Source: Septoria linicola
Lineage: Eukaryota; Ascomycota; Dothideomycetes; Mycosphaerellales; Mycosphaerellaceae
DNA: 64,000 bases
Reading direction: 5' to 3'
Assembly (NCBI GenBank): GCA_024114885.1
Contig: CP099423.1
Location: 1,364,001 to 1,428,000, forward strand
A model generated the notes under the pieces. The model had not been told where the DNA came from. It saw nothing but the letters and a program-made list of their open reading frames with translations, and did no database searches. Made by a program: the position numbers and the translations under genes. This document shows positions 11,901-22,603 of the stretch, piece after piece; position 1 is the first letter of the stretch, and every line of letters begins with the position of its first letter.

Positions 11901-12805
11901 CATCACTCTCTACAAACTCGTGTCGTAACCGCCAGACTGACTTCTAGGCCAGATCACAATCATCGCGGACACCGAGATGAAGCACCAGACTCTGCCTCCG
12001 TGCCCATAAACGAGTAGTACGATTACACAAGGCTTAAAGACTCTACGCACGTAGAGTCTTCCTCCGAGTCAAGCAACGCTTCTAGATCATACCTAAACAA
12101 TACTGCTCCAATATCATATGCTCTTCATGAGCGGACGCTAATGGATGTTCTGCAGATCTCGGTGTCGCCGATTGCACAAAGACAATAGTGGCGACGGCGA
12201 TGACAGACTACTTTTCACTAGGAGGGGATGGGCAATCGAGGCGACTGCTCTGTTTGCAAGGCCCAGGCATCGAAAGTGTACCTCGCCCGAGTTGACTATA
12301 GTAAGGAATAGGGAAAATGGCCATGTGACAAATGCCCGGCTTGCAGACTTGACCATATCATCAGCAGCTATACTCCGCGGGTCCCAGAGCGAGGCCTTGA
12401 CAGTCACTGAGTCTCCGCACCCGCGACACCGAAACTATCTGCTGGCACAATGCCCTCAGTACCCTGATGTATGGCTGCGCTTTGCTCATAGCTTTACACG
12501 TGCAGTGGTCTGATGGCTAGAGTGGTGAGGTATTGCGCTCTTATTCTTCTATCTACAAACATTGATCGAGAACCTGCTGCGGTACATCAGGTCCCGATTG
12601 TCCTCCAATCATCTGCCGCCGTGCTCGTCGTTGCATCGACACGGTCTCTTCATTGACACACCGTGGCTGAAAGTTCCTGGACTATCGTGTCCGCTTCACC
12701 AGTGCAGCTCGAGGACAACGACGCACGGCTTGACTCAATACACACGAGGCCCTCTGTAATCCTTCTCCGTCTAGCACTAACCTCGATGCCATCCAGCCCA
12801 GTGCA
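8973..12805. other. Gene-poor region
   Basis: For 3.8 kb I find no frame with a plausible ATG, family resemblance or splice structure. All frames above 80 codons here are mixed-composition and overlap one another on both strands. Composition is not conspicuously AT-rich, so there is no obvious sign of repeat-induced mutation. One perfect hairpin lies at 12037-12060. Confidence 0.45.
12037..12060. repeat. Perfect 10-bp inverted repeat, 4-nt loop
   Basis: The arm AAGACTCTAC at 12037-12046 is followed by loop GCAC and the exact reverse complement at 12051-12060. It stands alone in the gene-poor interval. It could be a structured site or chance. Confidence 0.6.
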
Positions 12806-13354
12806 TCAAGTACGAGTGAACTCCGTAGGCTGCACCGAGAGCACCTCTGCCAGCAACTCCGGAAATGGTTTCCACCTCAAGTGGCTCAGCTGCGCGGCAT
12901 CCAAACGAGTCACCATTCTCATGTATTGCCTCACTGCCTGTCCCAATGGACTTCTGAGCTTGTCTTCCCACAGGCTTCGATTGTTCGCCCCGAATACGAG
13001 ACAGTTCTGATCTTGTTCGCAGACAAACTTGGTTTCACAGCGCCTGGTGATGGTGAATGTATCAACGTACCAGCGATCGTTCAGATGCTGGCGATTTGGC
13101 TCGCTCCAGCTGATGACAGGCCAGAGGTCGTCGCCGAAGTGTTGGACAAAGTTGACTGCCGCGATGTCGAGCTTGTCGTCGTTGGTGAGGTTGAGCGGAT
13201 TTGGGACTGGCTCTTGCTGGCACGTTTCCAAATGGCGATCTTGGTCTTGGATGAATTGCACGACGAGATGCTTGAAGGCATCGGTGCGTTTGTCTGTGGG
13301 TTTGAACCCGAGGTTCGTGAAGGCCTCTGTGATACGTGGTTCCACGTCCGCCAT
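12806..13354 (-). CDS. Hypothetical protein, 182 residues
   Basis: An intact single exon from an ATG at 13354 encodes MADVEPRITEAFTNLGF and onward. The protein is soluble, with no signal peptide or membrane segment. It has an even mix of charged and aromatic residues, with a central WSEPNRQHLNDRWYVDTF stretch and four cysteines. The composition looks like a folded domain, not a random frame. I do not recognise the family. The plus-strand frame over the same bases (12881-13405) is open too, but its product is less protein-like. The gene lies tail-to-head beside COQ6, 271 bp away. Confidence 0.55.
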   Translation of the reverse strand: MADVEPRITEAFTNLGFKPTDKRTDAFKHLVVQFIQDQDRHLETCQQEPVPNPLNLTNDDKLDIAAVNFVQHFGDDLWPVISWSEPNRQHLNDRWYVDTFTITRRCETKFVCEQDQNCLVFGANNRSLWEDKLRSPLGQAVRQYMRMVTRLDAAQLSHLRWKPFPELLAEVLSVQPTEFTRT

Positions 13355-13625
13355 GATAGCTTGATCTTTTGGAGCTACCAGGGCGATACGATGCTTTTGG
13401 AATGATGTGGTGAGAAGCTTGTTGGGGTTTGTGCTGATCTGTATGGAGTTCAGGACATATTATATGTGCCCAGGCTGGCGGTATAAAGATTACTGGCCAT
13501 TTGAGACGTGTCTCATATTGTTTGTGGCGATGAGCGCTTTGGTCTCATGGGCTCTACTCATACAAGACCGATGGTAAATTTTATCGGCGCATACTTTTCT
13601 CGGCATGCTGTCTTGATAGGAGGTC

Positions 13626-15176
13626 TCAGCTATGTGCAGCAGCACCCATGAGCGCACCTTTAAGTGGACCCAGCTTGTTCACCAGGTCTAGGCCGAGACT
13701 TCTGCCCCAGACAATTGGGCCAGAGCCAACAGAGTACAGCTTTTGCAGCTTGTCTACCACGCCTAACATGGCGTTGTTGGCGGCCCATCGCTGCGAGTTG
13801 TACTCATCCAATGCCCAACAGCTTCCGATATCCATTCCGTGGTCTACGCCCTTGGCAATGCAGTTGGCGAGCACCTCGGCATCTGCTAGTCCCAAGTTTA
13901 GTCCTTGACCAGCCAGTGGGTGTACTGTGTGCGCTGCATCTCCAATGAGTGCTACTCGGTGACCAGTGTACGTGTCTGCATGGCGCATGCGAAGAGGAAA
14001 GGATGCAATGGTGCCCTCCAGAACGCCGGTAGCACGAGGCAGAGTAGCGGGCAAACCAGTGGCGCGTGGGTCAGTGTTGGGCTCTCGCCATGACAGCTCG
14101 TCTGCAACATCCGCTTGTGCGTTCTTCAGAAGATAGTTAATGTCTACCATCATGAGTCTGAAAGCTGCGTTTACCATGGTAGTGAAGTCCTGAGGTGATA
14201 GCGCCTTAAGCTTCGCGGCGAGAGGTGCAGTGATTGACCACACCAGACTGGCCTTGTTGCCCGGCAGTGGCAGGAGTGCGATGGGACCTGTTGGTAAGAA
14301 GCGCTGGTATGCGGTTCGCAAGTCGGCTCCAGTGAATTGACGATCGACGTCGAGAGTGGCAACCACGCCATGTTGGCCGTAGTCCCAGCCGTGACTGGGA
14401 ATGTTTGCAAACGCACGGACGGGGCTATTTGCTCCATCTGCGCCCACAAGCAGTCTCGCGGCAAGTGATCTGTCTCCAGGCAAGTTCACGATTGGCCACT
14501 GTGACAGATCCAATGACTCGTCGTCTTGCGGCTCTGGTCCGTAGGTGATGGACTCTACGCGTGTCTTGTCGATGACATCCACGGCGCCCACTTCTTGCAA
14601 CCTCCCCAACAATGCCGTCGTCAAGTTGTTGTTCTCGCACATGGTGGCCACTGTGCTAACGTCCTCCTGCTCATACTTTCTCCTGCTCTGCTGCAACCTG
14701 CTTCCAGGTATTGCTGCAGCCAATGTGTCTAGAATGCCTGTACCTGCACTGTCCACTGGATCGAAATGTATCTTGCTTCCAGTCACACCGTCCCAAACGT
14801 CCATGCTATGATATGGCTGCGTCCTTCCTGCATTGATATGACTCCAAGCTCCATTCTGGGTCAGGAGTCGCACTGACGAGGGCGTGAGGGATGAACATCG
14901 ATTCGAGAAGGAAGTCGGATCGCTAGATGCTGACGACTGCAGTGGTTGGCCATCGATCAGAGCAATTTTCAGGTCTTTGGTGGAAGCATTGGATCGCAGT
15001 GCAGAAACGAGAGAAAGTCCAGCTGGGCCGCCTCCAATGCAGACCAAATCGTAGAGCTCCGGACTTTTTGTCGACGGTGCTGCTGCGGTATAGACGCTTC
15101 GTCGCAAACTGGGAGGAAGGGCCAATATGCTCGACAAGGCGGATCTGGAAGACGCGCCTGCCATGGAACTCGCCAT
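13626..15176 (-). CDS. COQ6: Ubiquinone biosynthesis flavin monooxygenase Coq6
   Basis: A single exon encodes 516 residues. The family is the FAD-dependent hydroxylase that acts on the C5 ring position in coenzyme Q synthesis, in the CoQ-synthome on the matrix face of the mitochondrial inner membrane. The first 35 residues are Ser, Ala and Arg-rich with almost no acidic residues, as a mitochondrial presequence should be. The FAD dinucleotide motif GGGPAG is at 48-53, the DG motif (GADGANSPVR) at about 245-254, and the second FAD motif GDAAHTVHPLAGQGLNLG at 412-429. The last motif is characteristic of UbiH/Coq6 enzymes. The start ATG at 15176 is the first in the frame. It is divergent from the DUF4336 gene across 364 bp. 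Confidence 0.93.
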   Translation of the reverse strand: MASSMAGASSRSALSSILALPPSLRRSVYTAAAPSTKSPELYDLVCIGGGPAGLSLVSALRSNASTKDLKIALIDGQPLQSSASSDPTSFSNRCSSLTPSSVRLLTQNGAWSHINAGRTQPYHSMDVWDGVTGSKIHFDPVDSAGTGILDTLAAAIPGSRLQQSRRKYEQEDVSTVATMCENNNLTTALLGRLQEVGAVDVIDKTRVESITYGPEPQDDESLDLSQWPIVNLPGDRSLAARLLVGADGANSPVRAFANIPSHGWDYGQHGVVATLDVDRQFTGADLRTAYQRFLPTGPIALLPLPGNKASLVWSITAPLAAKLKALSPQDFTTMVNAAFRLMMVDINYLLKNAQADVADELSWREPNTDPRATGLPATLPRATGVLEGTIASFPLRMRHADTYTGHRVALIGDAAHTVHPLAGQGLNLGLADAEVLANCIAKGVDHGMDIGSCWALDEYNSQRWAANNAMLGVVDKLQKLYSVGSGPIVWGRSLGLDLVNKLGPLKGALMGAAAHS

Positions 15177-15540
15177 AGCCCGTGGATCGAGAAGTGAAGC
15201 AGAAGTGCAGTAGCTACACGAGACAGACAGAGAGCCTAACTAGTTAAACGAGGATGAGCAGTAGAACGGCAGCTGCCAATCGGAGACCGGAATCGATGGA
15301 AGAGGTGCTGATCTGCTGTGCAACCACGCGATATTGTGGAGATTGTGCAGGCCGATGACGATGCGCTTCAGTCGAATCGCATCTCCGTCTTTGTAATGCG
15401 ATGCGGTCCAGATGGCCTGAGACAATCAATTTGATATTGACGTCGATGCAGCTTGGATCTTGCCAAATAGTTATTACAAGAATCAATATCTCCTCCTTCC
15501 ACCTCTCACCACACCACCTCACCCAGTAATACACAATACA
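15177..15540. promoter_or_regulatory. Bidirectional promoter region COQ6/DUF4336 gene
   Basis: This 364-bp gap lies between divergent start codons. The final 60 bases before the plus-strand ATG are C/T and CA-rich (CTCACCACACCACCTCACCC), resembling other leaders in this window. No further element is claimed. Confidence 0.45.
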
Positions 15541-16427
15541 ATGGCGTCCGGCGTAGCTAAGCTGATTCCCTCGGATCCTGAAAAGGTCATGGTCATTCGC
15601 AGAGTGACACCGGATATCCTGACCTGCAGTACGCCTTTCCTGCGATTTGGGCGCATCAAGGTCGGTGGACGAGGCACAATTGTCAGACTGGCAACTGGCA
15701 ACTTGGCCGTCTTCTCACCTGTCGCGTTGACAGACACGGTCAAGAGAGAGACTCAAGAATTGGGTGGAAATGTCGGTTACATTGTTGCGCTTGACCAAGA
15801 GCACCACATCTTCCTCGAGAGCTGGCACAAGGTGAGGAAGCATATCTGTAACCCATCAAGGTCATGTCGCTGATCATCATACTTTCCTTCCCATAGGCCT
15901 ATCCAGAGGCCAAAGTTCTGATGCCTGACACGCTTCCCAGCTACCGCGATAAGCAATCCTACTTCAAGATTCCAACAGCGAACCAAGTGCTCTTCTACCC
16001 AAACAAGAAACCAGAAATCACGCCCGAGTTTGACGCCGACTTCGACTACGAGTATGTGCACGCTCATGGGAACAAAGAGCTGGTCTTCAATCACCGCAAA
16101 TCAGGCACCTTGATCGAGGCCGACTTGCTCTTCAACCTACCTGCCACAGAGCAATTCAGCAAGAGCGGCGTAGATGCAACGAGCGGCGTCTTCACGAAGC
16201 TGTTCAACTTTCTGCAGAATACGAGAGGAGATGCCATGGCACAAAGGAGAGTCCTGTGGTATGGTCTGGCCAGTCCGCGACCCGAATTCAATGGAAGCAT
16301 AAAGAGAATCAATGCTTGGAGCTTCGACCGCATCATCCCCTGCCATGGCGATGTCATTGAGAGTGGTGGAAAGGGGATCTTCGAGAAGATCATGGCGTGG
16401 CACCTGGATGGCAAAAAGAGCTCATAA
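15541..16427 (+). CDS. DUF4336-family protein (degenerate metallo-hydrolase fold?)
   Basis: Exons 15541-15831 and 15897-16427 (65-nt intron, phase 0) give 273 residues. The order of blocks is that of fungal DUF4336 proteins: RRVTPDILTCSTPFLRFGRI, then TIVRLATGNLAVFSPVALT, YIVALDQEHHIFLESW and FDRIIPCHGDVIE. The second and last blocks recall the metallo-beta-lactamase layout, where an HxHxDH loop and a GHG motif bind metal. Here the first loop is reduced to EHHIF, so a classical two-metal site is unlikely. That is inference from appearance; the family has no settled reaction. There is no targeting signal. It shares a promoter region with COQ6, but nothing in the sequence links it to ubiquinone. 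Confidence 0.85.
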
Positions 16428-16722
16428 GCAGGCAGACGATCAGGTGAAGGCGGCAAGAATGAGCAGCATCATGGACGACCGGATCAGTGCCAGATGGCGT
16501 TGTCACTGATGCTGTGCATGACGGGTATGTGCTGTATCATTGCCTCGGCAGTGTCACAATGCTACATGCCCGCGCCAACGGAAGCTGCACAACGACAAGC
16601 CTTACTCGTTGCGCTTCGTCATTCAGCAATAGGCTCCAACTCATGGAACAGTGCGCCAGCATGCCATTGCACAGTCATGGCAATTCCTGGTCAGCACAGA
16701 TGGACGGCACTTGCGATAAACC

Positions 16723-16804
16723 GGTGAAGACGAGTCGGACGTGGGTGAAGACGAGTCGGAGGCGGGTGAAGACGAGCCGGAGGCGGGTGAAGACGAGCCG
16801 GAGA
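16723..16804 (+). repeat. 21-bp tandem repeat, four units
   Basis: Units start at 16723, 16744, 16765 and 16786 with the core GGTGAAGACGAG. The copies differ at a few positions and the last is shortened by two bases. In one frame the repeat would read GEDE(S/P) acidic heptads. That frame is in phase with the GST-like exon that starts 11 bases downstream, but a TAG at 16813-16815 separates them. Confidence 0.9.
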
Positions 16805-16815
16805 TACTCATATAG

Positions 16816-17734
16816 CAGCTCAAGCCCGTCCTCCCTGCGAAGCCCAGGAACTATGCTTCCAACGCGTCCTTACCTAAGCTCCATGTCCCCCTCCTCGCAG
16901 TAGGCAAAGACATCTACTGCGACAGCAAAGTCATCTTCGACGTCGTTCTGAACAAATTAGCTCGGAAGCAGCTTAAACACATCTCATCTCATCTCATTTC
17001 CAGGACAACGCCTGGGAACAATGGGGCTTCAACGCCTTCGCCGACACCCTCGGCCTCGCTCCCTCCGCCCTCATGACCCCGGCCTTTGTCACCGACCGCA
17101 AAACAATCTACCCCCTCCTCGCACGCTCCGATTTCAACACTCTCCGCCCTAGCGCTCTAGCCGATCTAATCAGTCGTCTCACATACCTCGAACACACCGT
17201 GTTCCCTCACTCTCCAGGCCCTTTCCTCTTCGGAGCTGAAGTCACTGTGGCCGATATTCATGCTTTCTGGGGCGTGAGATGGGATTTACAGGCGTCAGAT
17301 GCTAACCCGCCGGGTATGGGCGCAGGTGTTACTGAGCCGCAGGTTTCGAGGGAGAAGTTTCCGAGGGTTTGGAGGATGATTGATGCGCTGCCGCTACCGA
17401 AGGCGAAAATTATTTCTTTTGCCGAGGCGAGGGGCAAGATTGAAGCTTCGACATATTTTAGTGAGCTGGAGAGTGTGCAGGTGGATGGACCGACTCGGAT
17501 CAAGCAGGGCGCGGATGTCACTGTTGATGCGCTGGGGTATGGCTTCCCTCTTCCTTGCTCACTTGTCCTCTCGCACTGGCTCGCTGACCACTGTTCAGAT
17601 CTGACGTCCGCCGGCACCCCGTACACGGCAAGCTCGTCGCCACGTCGACCAAAGAAATCGTGATCGAAGTCCCAACAGGTTTACGTCTGCACTTTCCAAG
17701 AGAAGGCCAGATCCTTCGTGAGGTCGACACATGA
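16816..17734 (+). pseudogene. GST-like protein gene lacking a recognisable N-terminal part
   Basis: Three segments splice in phase: 16816-16941, 17004-17536 and 17599-17734 (two 62-nt introns). They encode about 264 residues. The first segment has the second half of a GST thioredoxin fold (VPLLAVGKDIYCDSKVIF). The second has the helical C-terminal GST domain with FLFGAEVTVADIHAFWG. The third is the fungal tail ending in LRLHFPREGQILREVDT. What is missing is the first 35 or so residues with the strand-helix that binds glutathione. No such sequence is found in the 390 bases upstream, where a 21-bp minisatellite sits instead, and a TAG lies directly before the first segment. The first donor (GTCGTT) is also weak. 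I call it a 5'-eroded gene; a distant or divergent first exon is the alternative. The downstream exons show no damage, so any loss is recent or the gene still works with another start. Confidence 0.6.
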
Positions 17735-18398
17735 CCATGAATCTTACAAGGTGACAAGGATGTAGCACATTGACTCTCTATACCTCTACAAACTTACGAC
17801 GTGTCCCTACTCGATTCTTGGAAGCAGTAGCTCATATGTTGTTGAGATGCTCGAGATCTTCAACAAGTTCGTGTGGTATCTCTCTTCCTGTTCACAGCAC
17901 TTCGATCGTGCGAGCCACTCCGCTCAGATACCATGGTCTATCATCGAATTCCCGGTCACACGCGTGTCCCTGAATTCCTCTCGTGCCGCTTTGTGGTGTT
18001 GTCTAAGCTCCGATGAGCGTGGCTGACAGTCCAGTTGAAGAACCTTCTGTTATGAGACCTCATGATATTTCCATCCATACTCATTCCAGGATGCGCATCA
18101 TATTGGCACTCGTTGGCATAGTCGGTCAGATATTGTAGAGAAAGTGCAAGTGTCCTCAAACGAGACTGCTTCTCTCTCTCTTCATTTCCCGATTCTGTCC
18201 CCGTGAAAGCGACCTGGTGATCTCTGATCTGACCGGAGCCCCGGGAGTGCGGTCAGTTAGCAAAACGAAGAGATCTTTCTCACATCGTCTTTTTGCTTCC
18301 ATCAAAGTGGCACAGTGAGAGTTGAGTTTTGGGAGCAGCCCATCATTAATCTTCTATCGCTCTATTGTCATGACTCATATCGATGCATCCACACTCCT
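17735..18398. other. Intergenic, convergent 3' flanks
   Basis: This lies between the GST-like gene and the GH72 gene, which converge. No supported gene or repeat was seen. Confidence 0.5.
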
Positions 18399-19893
18399 TC
18401 ACAGCAGTCCTGCACCCACGAGAGCCAGCAGAGCTGGTCCTCCGATAGCCAATTTGGTCGCCATAGCGCTCGAAGTAGCAGTCCCTGTTCTTGTGCCTGT
18501 CTCACTGTTGGCTGCTCTGGTGACACTATTCGTTCCGGAAGCACCTTGACCCGCACTTGAGTTGTCTACTTGCTGGTTCAGCATCGGAAGTGGACCGGTC
18601 GCGAGCCATGCTTCCGGCGTAGTTGCTGGACACGGAGGCGCTGTGAGCGACGGTGAGTACGCTGCAGCCTGTACACCTGATGGAGAAGCGGCGGCCCATT
18701 GCGATTGCAGGTTTTGAAAGTCTGGCTGGATGGGTGTCGGCGTGCCACGGACGGTGTAGCCGCCTGAGTCTGTTAGCAAACGGTGTATCTCCGAGTATCA
18801 GACGATCGAGAAGTGTCCGCCACTGCGTACAGCGGCTTGGTTCACTGTATTCTCACAGAGCGACTTGGTTCGTACCTGCAATATCGGCGCCAGTCGCAGT
18901 CGGGGCAACAGCTGGTCCGTACGAAATCAAACCGTAGTCATTGGCTTCTTGAATCCATTCGTAGATAATAGCGCCAGACCACGTTCCTGACATTTCTGGG
19001 CCAAAGATGGCAGCTTGATCACCTGTAGAGTGGCAAGGTCAGCAGAAAATTCGCAGAGATAGTAGAAGCATTTAGCATACCAAAGACCCTAGGTCGAACA
19101 GTTTGGCAGCCAGTCTCGGAAAAGAAGATCGGAATGTTGTACTCGCTAGCATTCTTCTGTAATGCCGAGTAGCCACTCTGCTCGTAAGTAGTCTCTCCGC
19201 ACCATTCGTAGGCATTCAAACTGTGAAGATGGTCAGCGAGAGTTCAAGACGAGAACACTTTGGAACCCACCTAAAGAAGTCCAACGCATCGGCAGGATCG
19301 CCACACGCCATGTAGTTCTGCAGATTTGGCCGCAGGACAGTGATGTCTGCAGCTGAGTACCCGATCGGAATCTTGCGGTAGCCCTTACTGTCTCTGTAGG
19401 CCTTCATGTCCCTAGCAGCGGCCTTGACGTAAGGAGCAGCAATGCTGTCGGCACCGGTTGTCATCAACTCGTTGCCGACGAAGAATCCAGCGAGGTTGTC
19501 GTAGTTGTGGAAGGTGTCCATGACTTTGGCAAATGCATCGTACTGAGTCGAGTTCCAAGTTGGTACACCAGGCAGGACATAAGTCTCAAACGTGTCCAGG
19601 TCAAGGAAGATGTAGATGCCGGCGTCCTCAAACGCTTTCATGCAGCCGTCGTGGTTGGCATCTGGATGAACATGGTACACGCGGATGGCGTTGGCACCAA
19701 GAGTCTTCATGAGAGAGGCATCGAGCTGGCATTGTTCGGTCTGTGCTAACGGGTCGTCTGGTGTAAGCTGGTACGCAATGCCCTTGATGAACCACTGATC
19801 ATCGCCGGCAAAGAATTTAGCTCCCTTAGCTTCGATGGTTTGGAGTGCTGTAGCAATGGATGCCCAGACAAGGGCGAGAAGTAGACCGAGCAT
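18399..19893 (-). CDS. GPI-anchored 1,3-beta-glucanosyltransferase (GH72)
   Basis: Four exons (19893-19271, 19220-19081, 19022-18876, 18763-18399) join in phase to 424 residues. GH72 (Gas/Gel) enzymes cut and re-ligate beta-1,3-glucan chains at the plasma membrane and cell wall. A signal peptide covers residues 1-17. The GH72 core includes the acid/base Glu142 in FFVGNEL and the nucleophile Glu243 in IFFSETGC, with ALDFFSLNAYEWCGE read across the first intron. After the catalytic domain comes a Ser/Thr/Gly-rich linker and a hydrophobic C-terminus (ALLALVGAGLL) fitting a GPI-attachment signal. There is no CBM43 cysteine-rich module, so it belongs to the GH72-minus class, and the protein is shorter than most. 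The promoter side is the 1-kb gap toward the exonuclease-like gene. Confidence 0.9.
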
Positions 19894-20953
19894 CTCTCGT
19901 CTCTAACCACTTCTCGTGTGTCCGAAGTGGAATGTAATGACGAGGAAGTGCTACAATCTCAGAGAGAGATGCAGGTTGGTCAGTAACGCAGGAACGAGTG
20001 TGTGCAGCAAGAACGCAGGTCTGGAAGTTCTTTCCTGCTTCCTGGCTCCAAACAATTTTTGAAGCAGCAAGAGCAACAAACAACACGAACATAAACCTGC
20101 ATGCAAACGGCGCTACGATTCAAGCAGGATTCAGCAACAAATCTAGGTGCGGACCCACTGTTGATGCGCAGAGGTGCATACCCGCAGTTCGTGCGGGAGA
20201 GATAGCCAGCCGTGGTCCTTCATCGCGCTTACACGCACTGCCGTCGACTTCGACGATAGTAGACGTGTGAGACCGTCGTCTCATCCGGCAGGGACGAGGG
20301 GCCGTCGGGTGTTACAGTCGCTCCTGCTGACCAGCAGGCGTCGTTAGACTATGCTGCGCGTATCCAGTCGTCGGGGCAAACAGCCAAAGGGAGACATCGA
20401 AACTTCGTGGCGCGCCACATGCTCGCCAGCCGGGCGCTACTCAACTCAGTGACGACTATCGAGACGCATGTGCTTGCGAGCGGGTTCATTACTTCACGAA
20501 CGGGCGGCGGTGGCGGAGACGAGAGACGGACGTGGAAGCACAATCAGAGGTATTTCGAACAGACACAAGATGGTTACACGAAGCACAAAAGCACAAGTCT
20601 GTCCGATTCTACATGGCACCAGGGTCGGGCTCGACTCCGCCGATCTCATGCCAGGACCCGAAAAAAGCTTGTCGAGCAAGTCGTGCCCGCTTGGACTTGC
20701 GCGAGCTCCACACCAAGATTCTTCCTCGCCTTGATCAGACTTCTAGCCTCATGGAAAGACGCCGGTGGATATTGTACGTGGCGATATAAGTGCAGCGAGA
20801 GTCCGAGACGCAGAGAAATACTCTCGTTGGACTTCCTAGTCTGCTTTATAGCTGAGCCATTTTTCTATCATCGAGACGTCCGCAATGCAACCACGCCCTC
20901 TCGTCCTTGATGTGATGCTCTCTCCTGGTATACGAGACCTTGTGTATTGCTCC
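19894..20953. other. Upstream region of the GH72 gene, no supported gene
   Basis: A 168-codon plus-strand frame at 20407-20910 starts at GTG and has no family look. Otherwise there is nothing coding. The interval holds the GH72 promoter and the 3' flank of the exonuclease-like gene. Confidence 0.45.
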
Positions 20954-21936
20954 TCACATCTCCTGTTCGCACTTACGAGCTTCACTATCGCTTGCCGAGT
21001 CGTCCATTTCCTCATCACCGTCTTGTCTCTTGCACTCCGGGACCGGTTGCCTGATAACCTCGTCAAGTATACCATAAGACCCATCATCACTAGAGTGGCC
21101 TTCGGCCTGCTTTCGATGCTCGAGTATCCCTAGCGCTAGCGCTGCTCGTAGCGTGTAGTGTGCATCGTTGGCTGCGCCATGGAATGATCCATTTGACCAT
21201 GGTATGCCCATAAGGCTCACGAGATGCTGGACATTGGTCTTTCTACCCAAGACAGACTGTGCTAGTCTGCGGGTATCGATGATGCCAACGACCGTGTCCA
21301 AGTCTTGGATGTTAAGCCCTAATTTAGCAAGCGTGAGGATATCCATGTGAATGCCATGTCCGACCAGCACAAGCTTTCGTAGTGGGGCTGATCGATCGCT
21401 AGCGCTACGATTTCCATCTGGAATACGCAGAGTCGCTGCAAAGCTATCGAGCAGCTTCTCGGGTTCGACAAACGTTGTGGGACCCCAGAGATTGGCCTTC
21501 GCGTTGTATATCGCGACCTGCGAAGTCTCAATGTCCTGGGCTAGTGGCGGCGAGGTATCTGATCGGAAACATGCCCTCGTGTCAAAGGTCGCAACCCCGA
21601 TACTTTTAACGCCTCTCCTCTTGACCACGTCGCCCTCAATATCGATCGAGGCGAACACGAAGTCCGAATCTGAGCCCAATCCTTGACCATCGTAAGCGAG
21701 AGCGGTAACAAAGGCTTGCAAAGCGGCTAGTCCTGTCATACGGTGGGACTTGAAGCGGGCGGCTGCTGATAGTCTGCGCTCCCATTCAACAAAGGTCTGA
21801 TCCCCTCTTCTTGGTACCCGAGCCATCGCGCAAGCTTGTAATATTCCTTTCTCCCCGCCAGGGTGTCGCCGTATTCTGCTCGCAAGATAGGTCTTGTAGG
21901 CTGATGCCACCACTTGTCGTACCACACGGTGCTCAT
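20954..21936 (-). CDS. DEDDh exonuclease-like protein (Gfd2/YDR514C type)
   Basis: The body of this gene has the RNase H-like exonuclease signature: DIEGD (first two acidic residues), HMDILTL (third) and FHGAANDAHYT, an H-x4-D with the fourth acidic residue. The arrangement SFHGAANDAHYTLRAALAL is the one seen in the fungal Gfd2/QDE-2-interacting-protein-like family. The long frame starts with TTG at 21949, so I use the ATG at 21936 in another frame (MSTVWYDKWW). I join it by a 44-nt intron 21817-21774, which restores phase (exons 21936-21818 and 21773-20954) and yields about 312 residues. The intron is very short and the join is the weak point. The C-terminal 45 residues are acidic and disordered. 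The substrate is unknown; nucleic acid is expected from the fold. Confidence 0.65.
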
Positions 21937-22603
21937 CGTGGCGTCTCAAATGCGATTTGGGATCTGTAGCTTTGGGAGGTGTCCAGATGGGAATACTCGT
22001 CTATAAATCTAGTGACGACCGGAGTGATGTGTTCGCAGGGTGTACCCCATATTTGAGTTTCTGTATCCCATGGTCTGGCCATTGTTGCTGACCAGAAAGC
22101 CACTCGAGTGCGGCCTCAGGTCGGATACCACGTGCTTCAGACCATCGAGATAACAAGGAGACACCACACCACTCTTCACCTATCTCCTCACTCAAGATAT
22201 GCTGAAGCTTGAACACGGAGCCTCAGCTTAGCGATCACATTTAGAAATACTGTACAAGCCCCGTTCTGCCAGAGGAATCCTGAGCTTCAGTCCAAGAATC
22301 GAATACAGAAGCAGGCTCCAAAGTATCGCATGCTCCAGAGACCACACAGCTCAAGCTCGGCGCTTTAGTCCAGAAGCTCATCACCAGAGACACTCTCCAC
22401 CCATTTTCTCGCTCCAGATAGCTGCACTTGCTTCCGGCGCCTCAGTTCAGTAATCGGATTCCGGAAGCACCCTCTGCCGGACCCCTCACTCCATACAGCT
22501 CGCAGCTCGACTTTGGTGCCTCTGTTCAGCAGTGCGCACTCGGAAGTTCGCCTTCTCATCTGAGATTCCTGATATCTTGGATCACGAGACCGACCTCTCC
22601 ATC
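21937..22603. promoter_or_regulatory. Divergent upstream region
   Basis: This 667-bp gap lies between the start codons of the exonuclease-like gene (minus) and the RING protein gene (plus). The 200 bases before the RING ATG are C/T-rich with several TTCAG-like triplet runs. No defined motif is claimed. Confidence 0.4.

Noticed and set aside
8973..12805. RIP-degraded transposon in the gene-poor gap
   Set aside because: Base composition is not AT-rich and no transposase or reverse-transcriptase remnant is visible in any frame.
20407..20910. 167-codon plus-strand frame upstream of the GH72 gene
   Set aside because: GTG start, Arg/Ser-rich random composition and no family.
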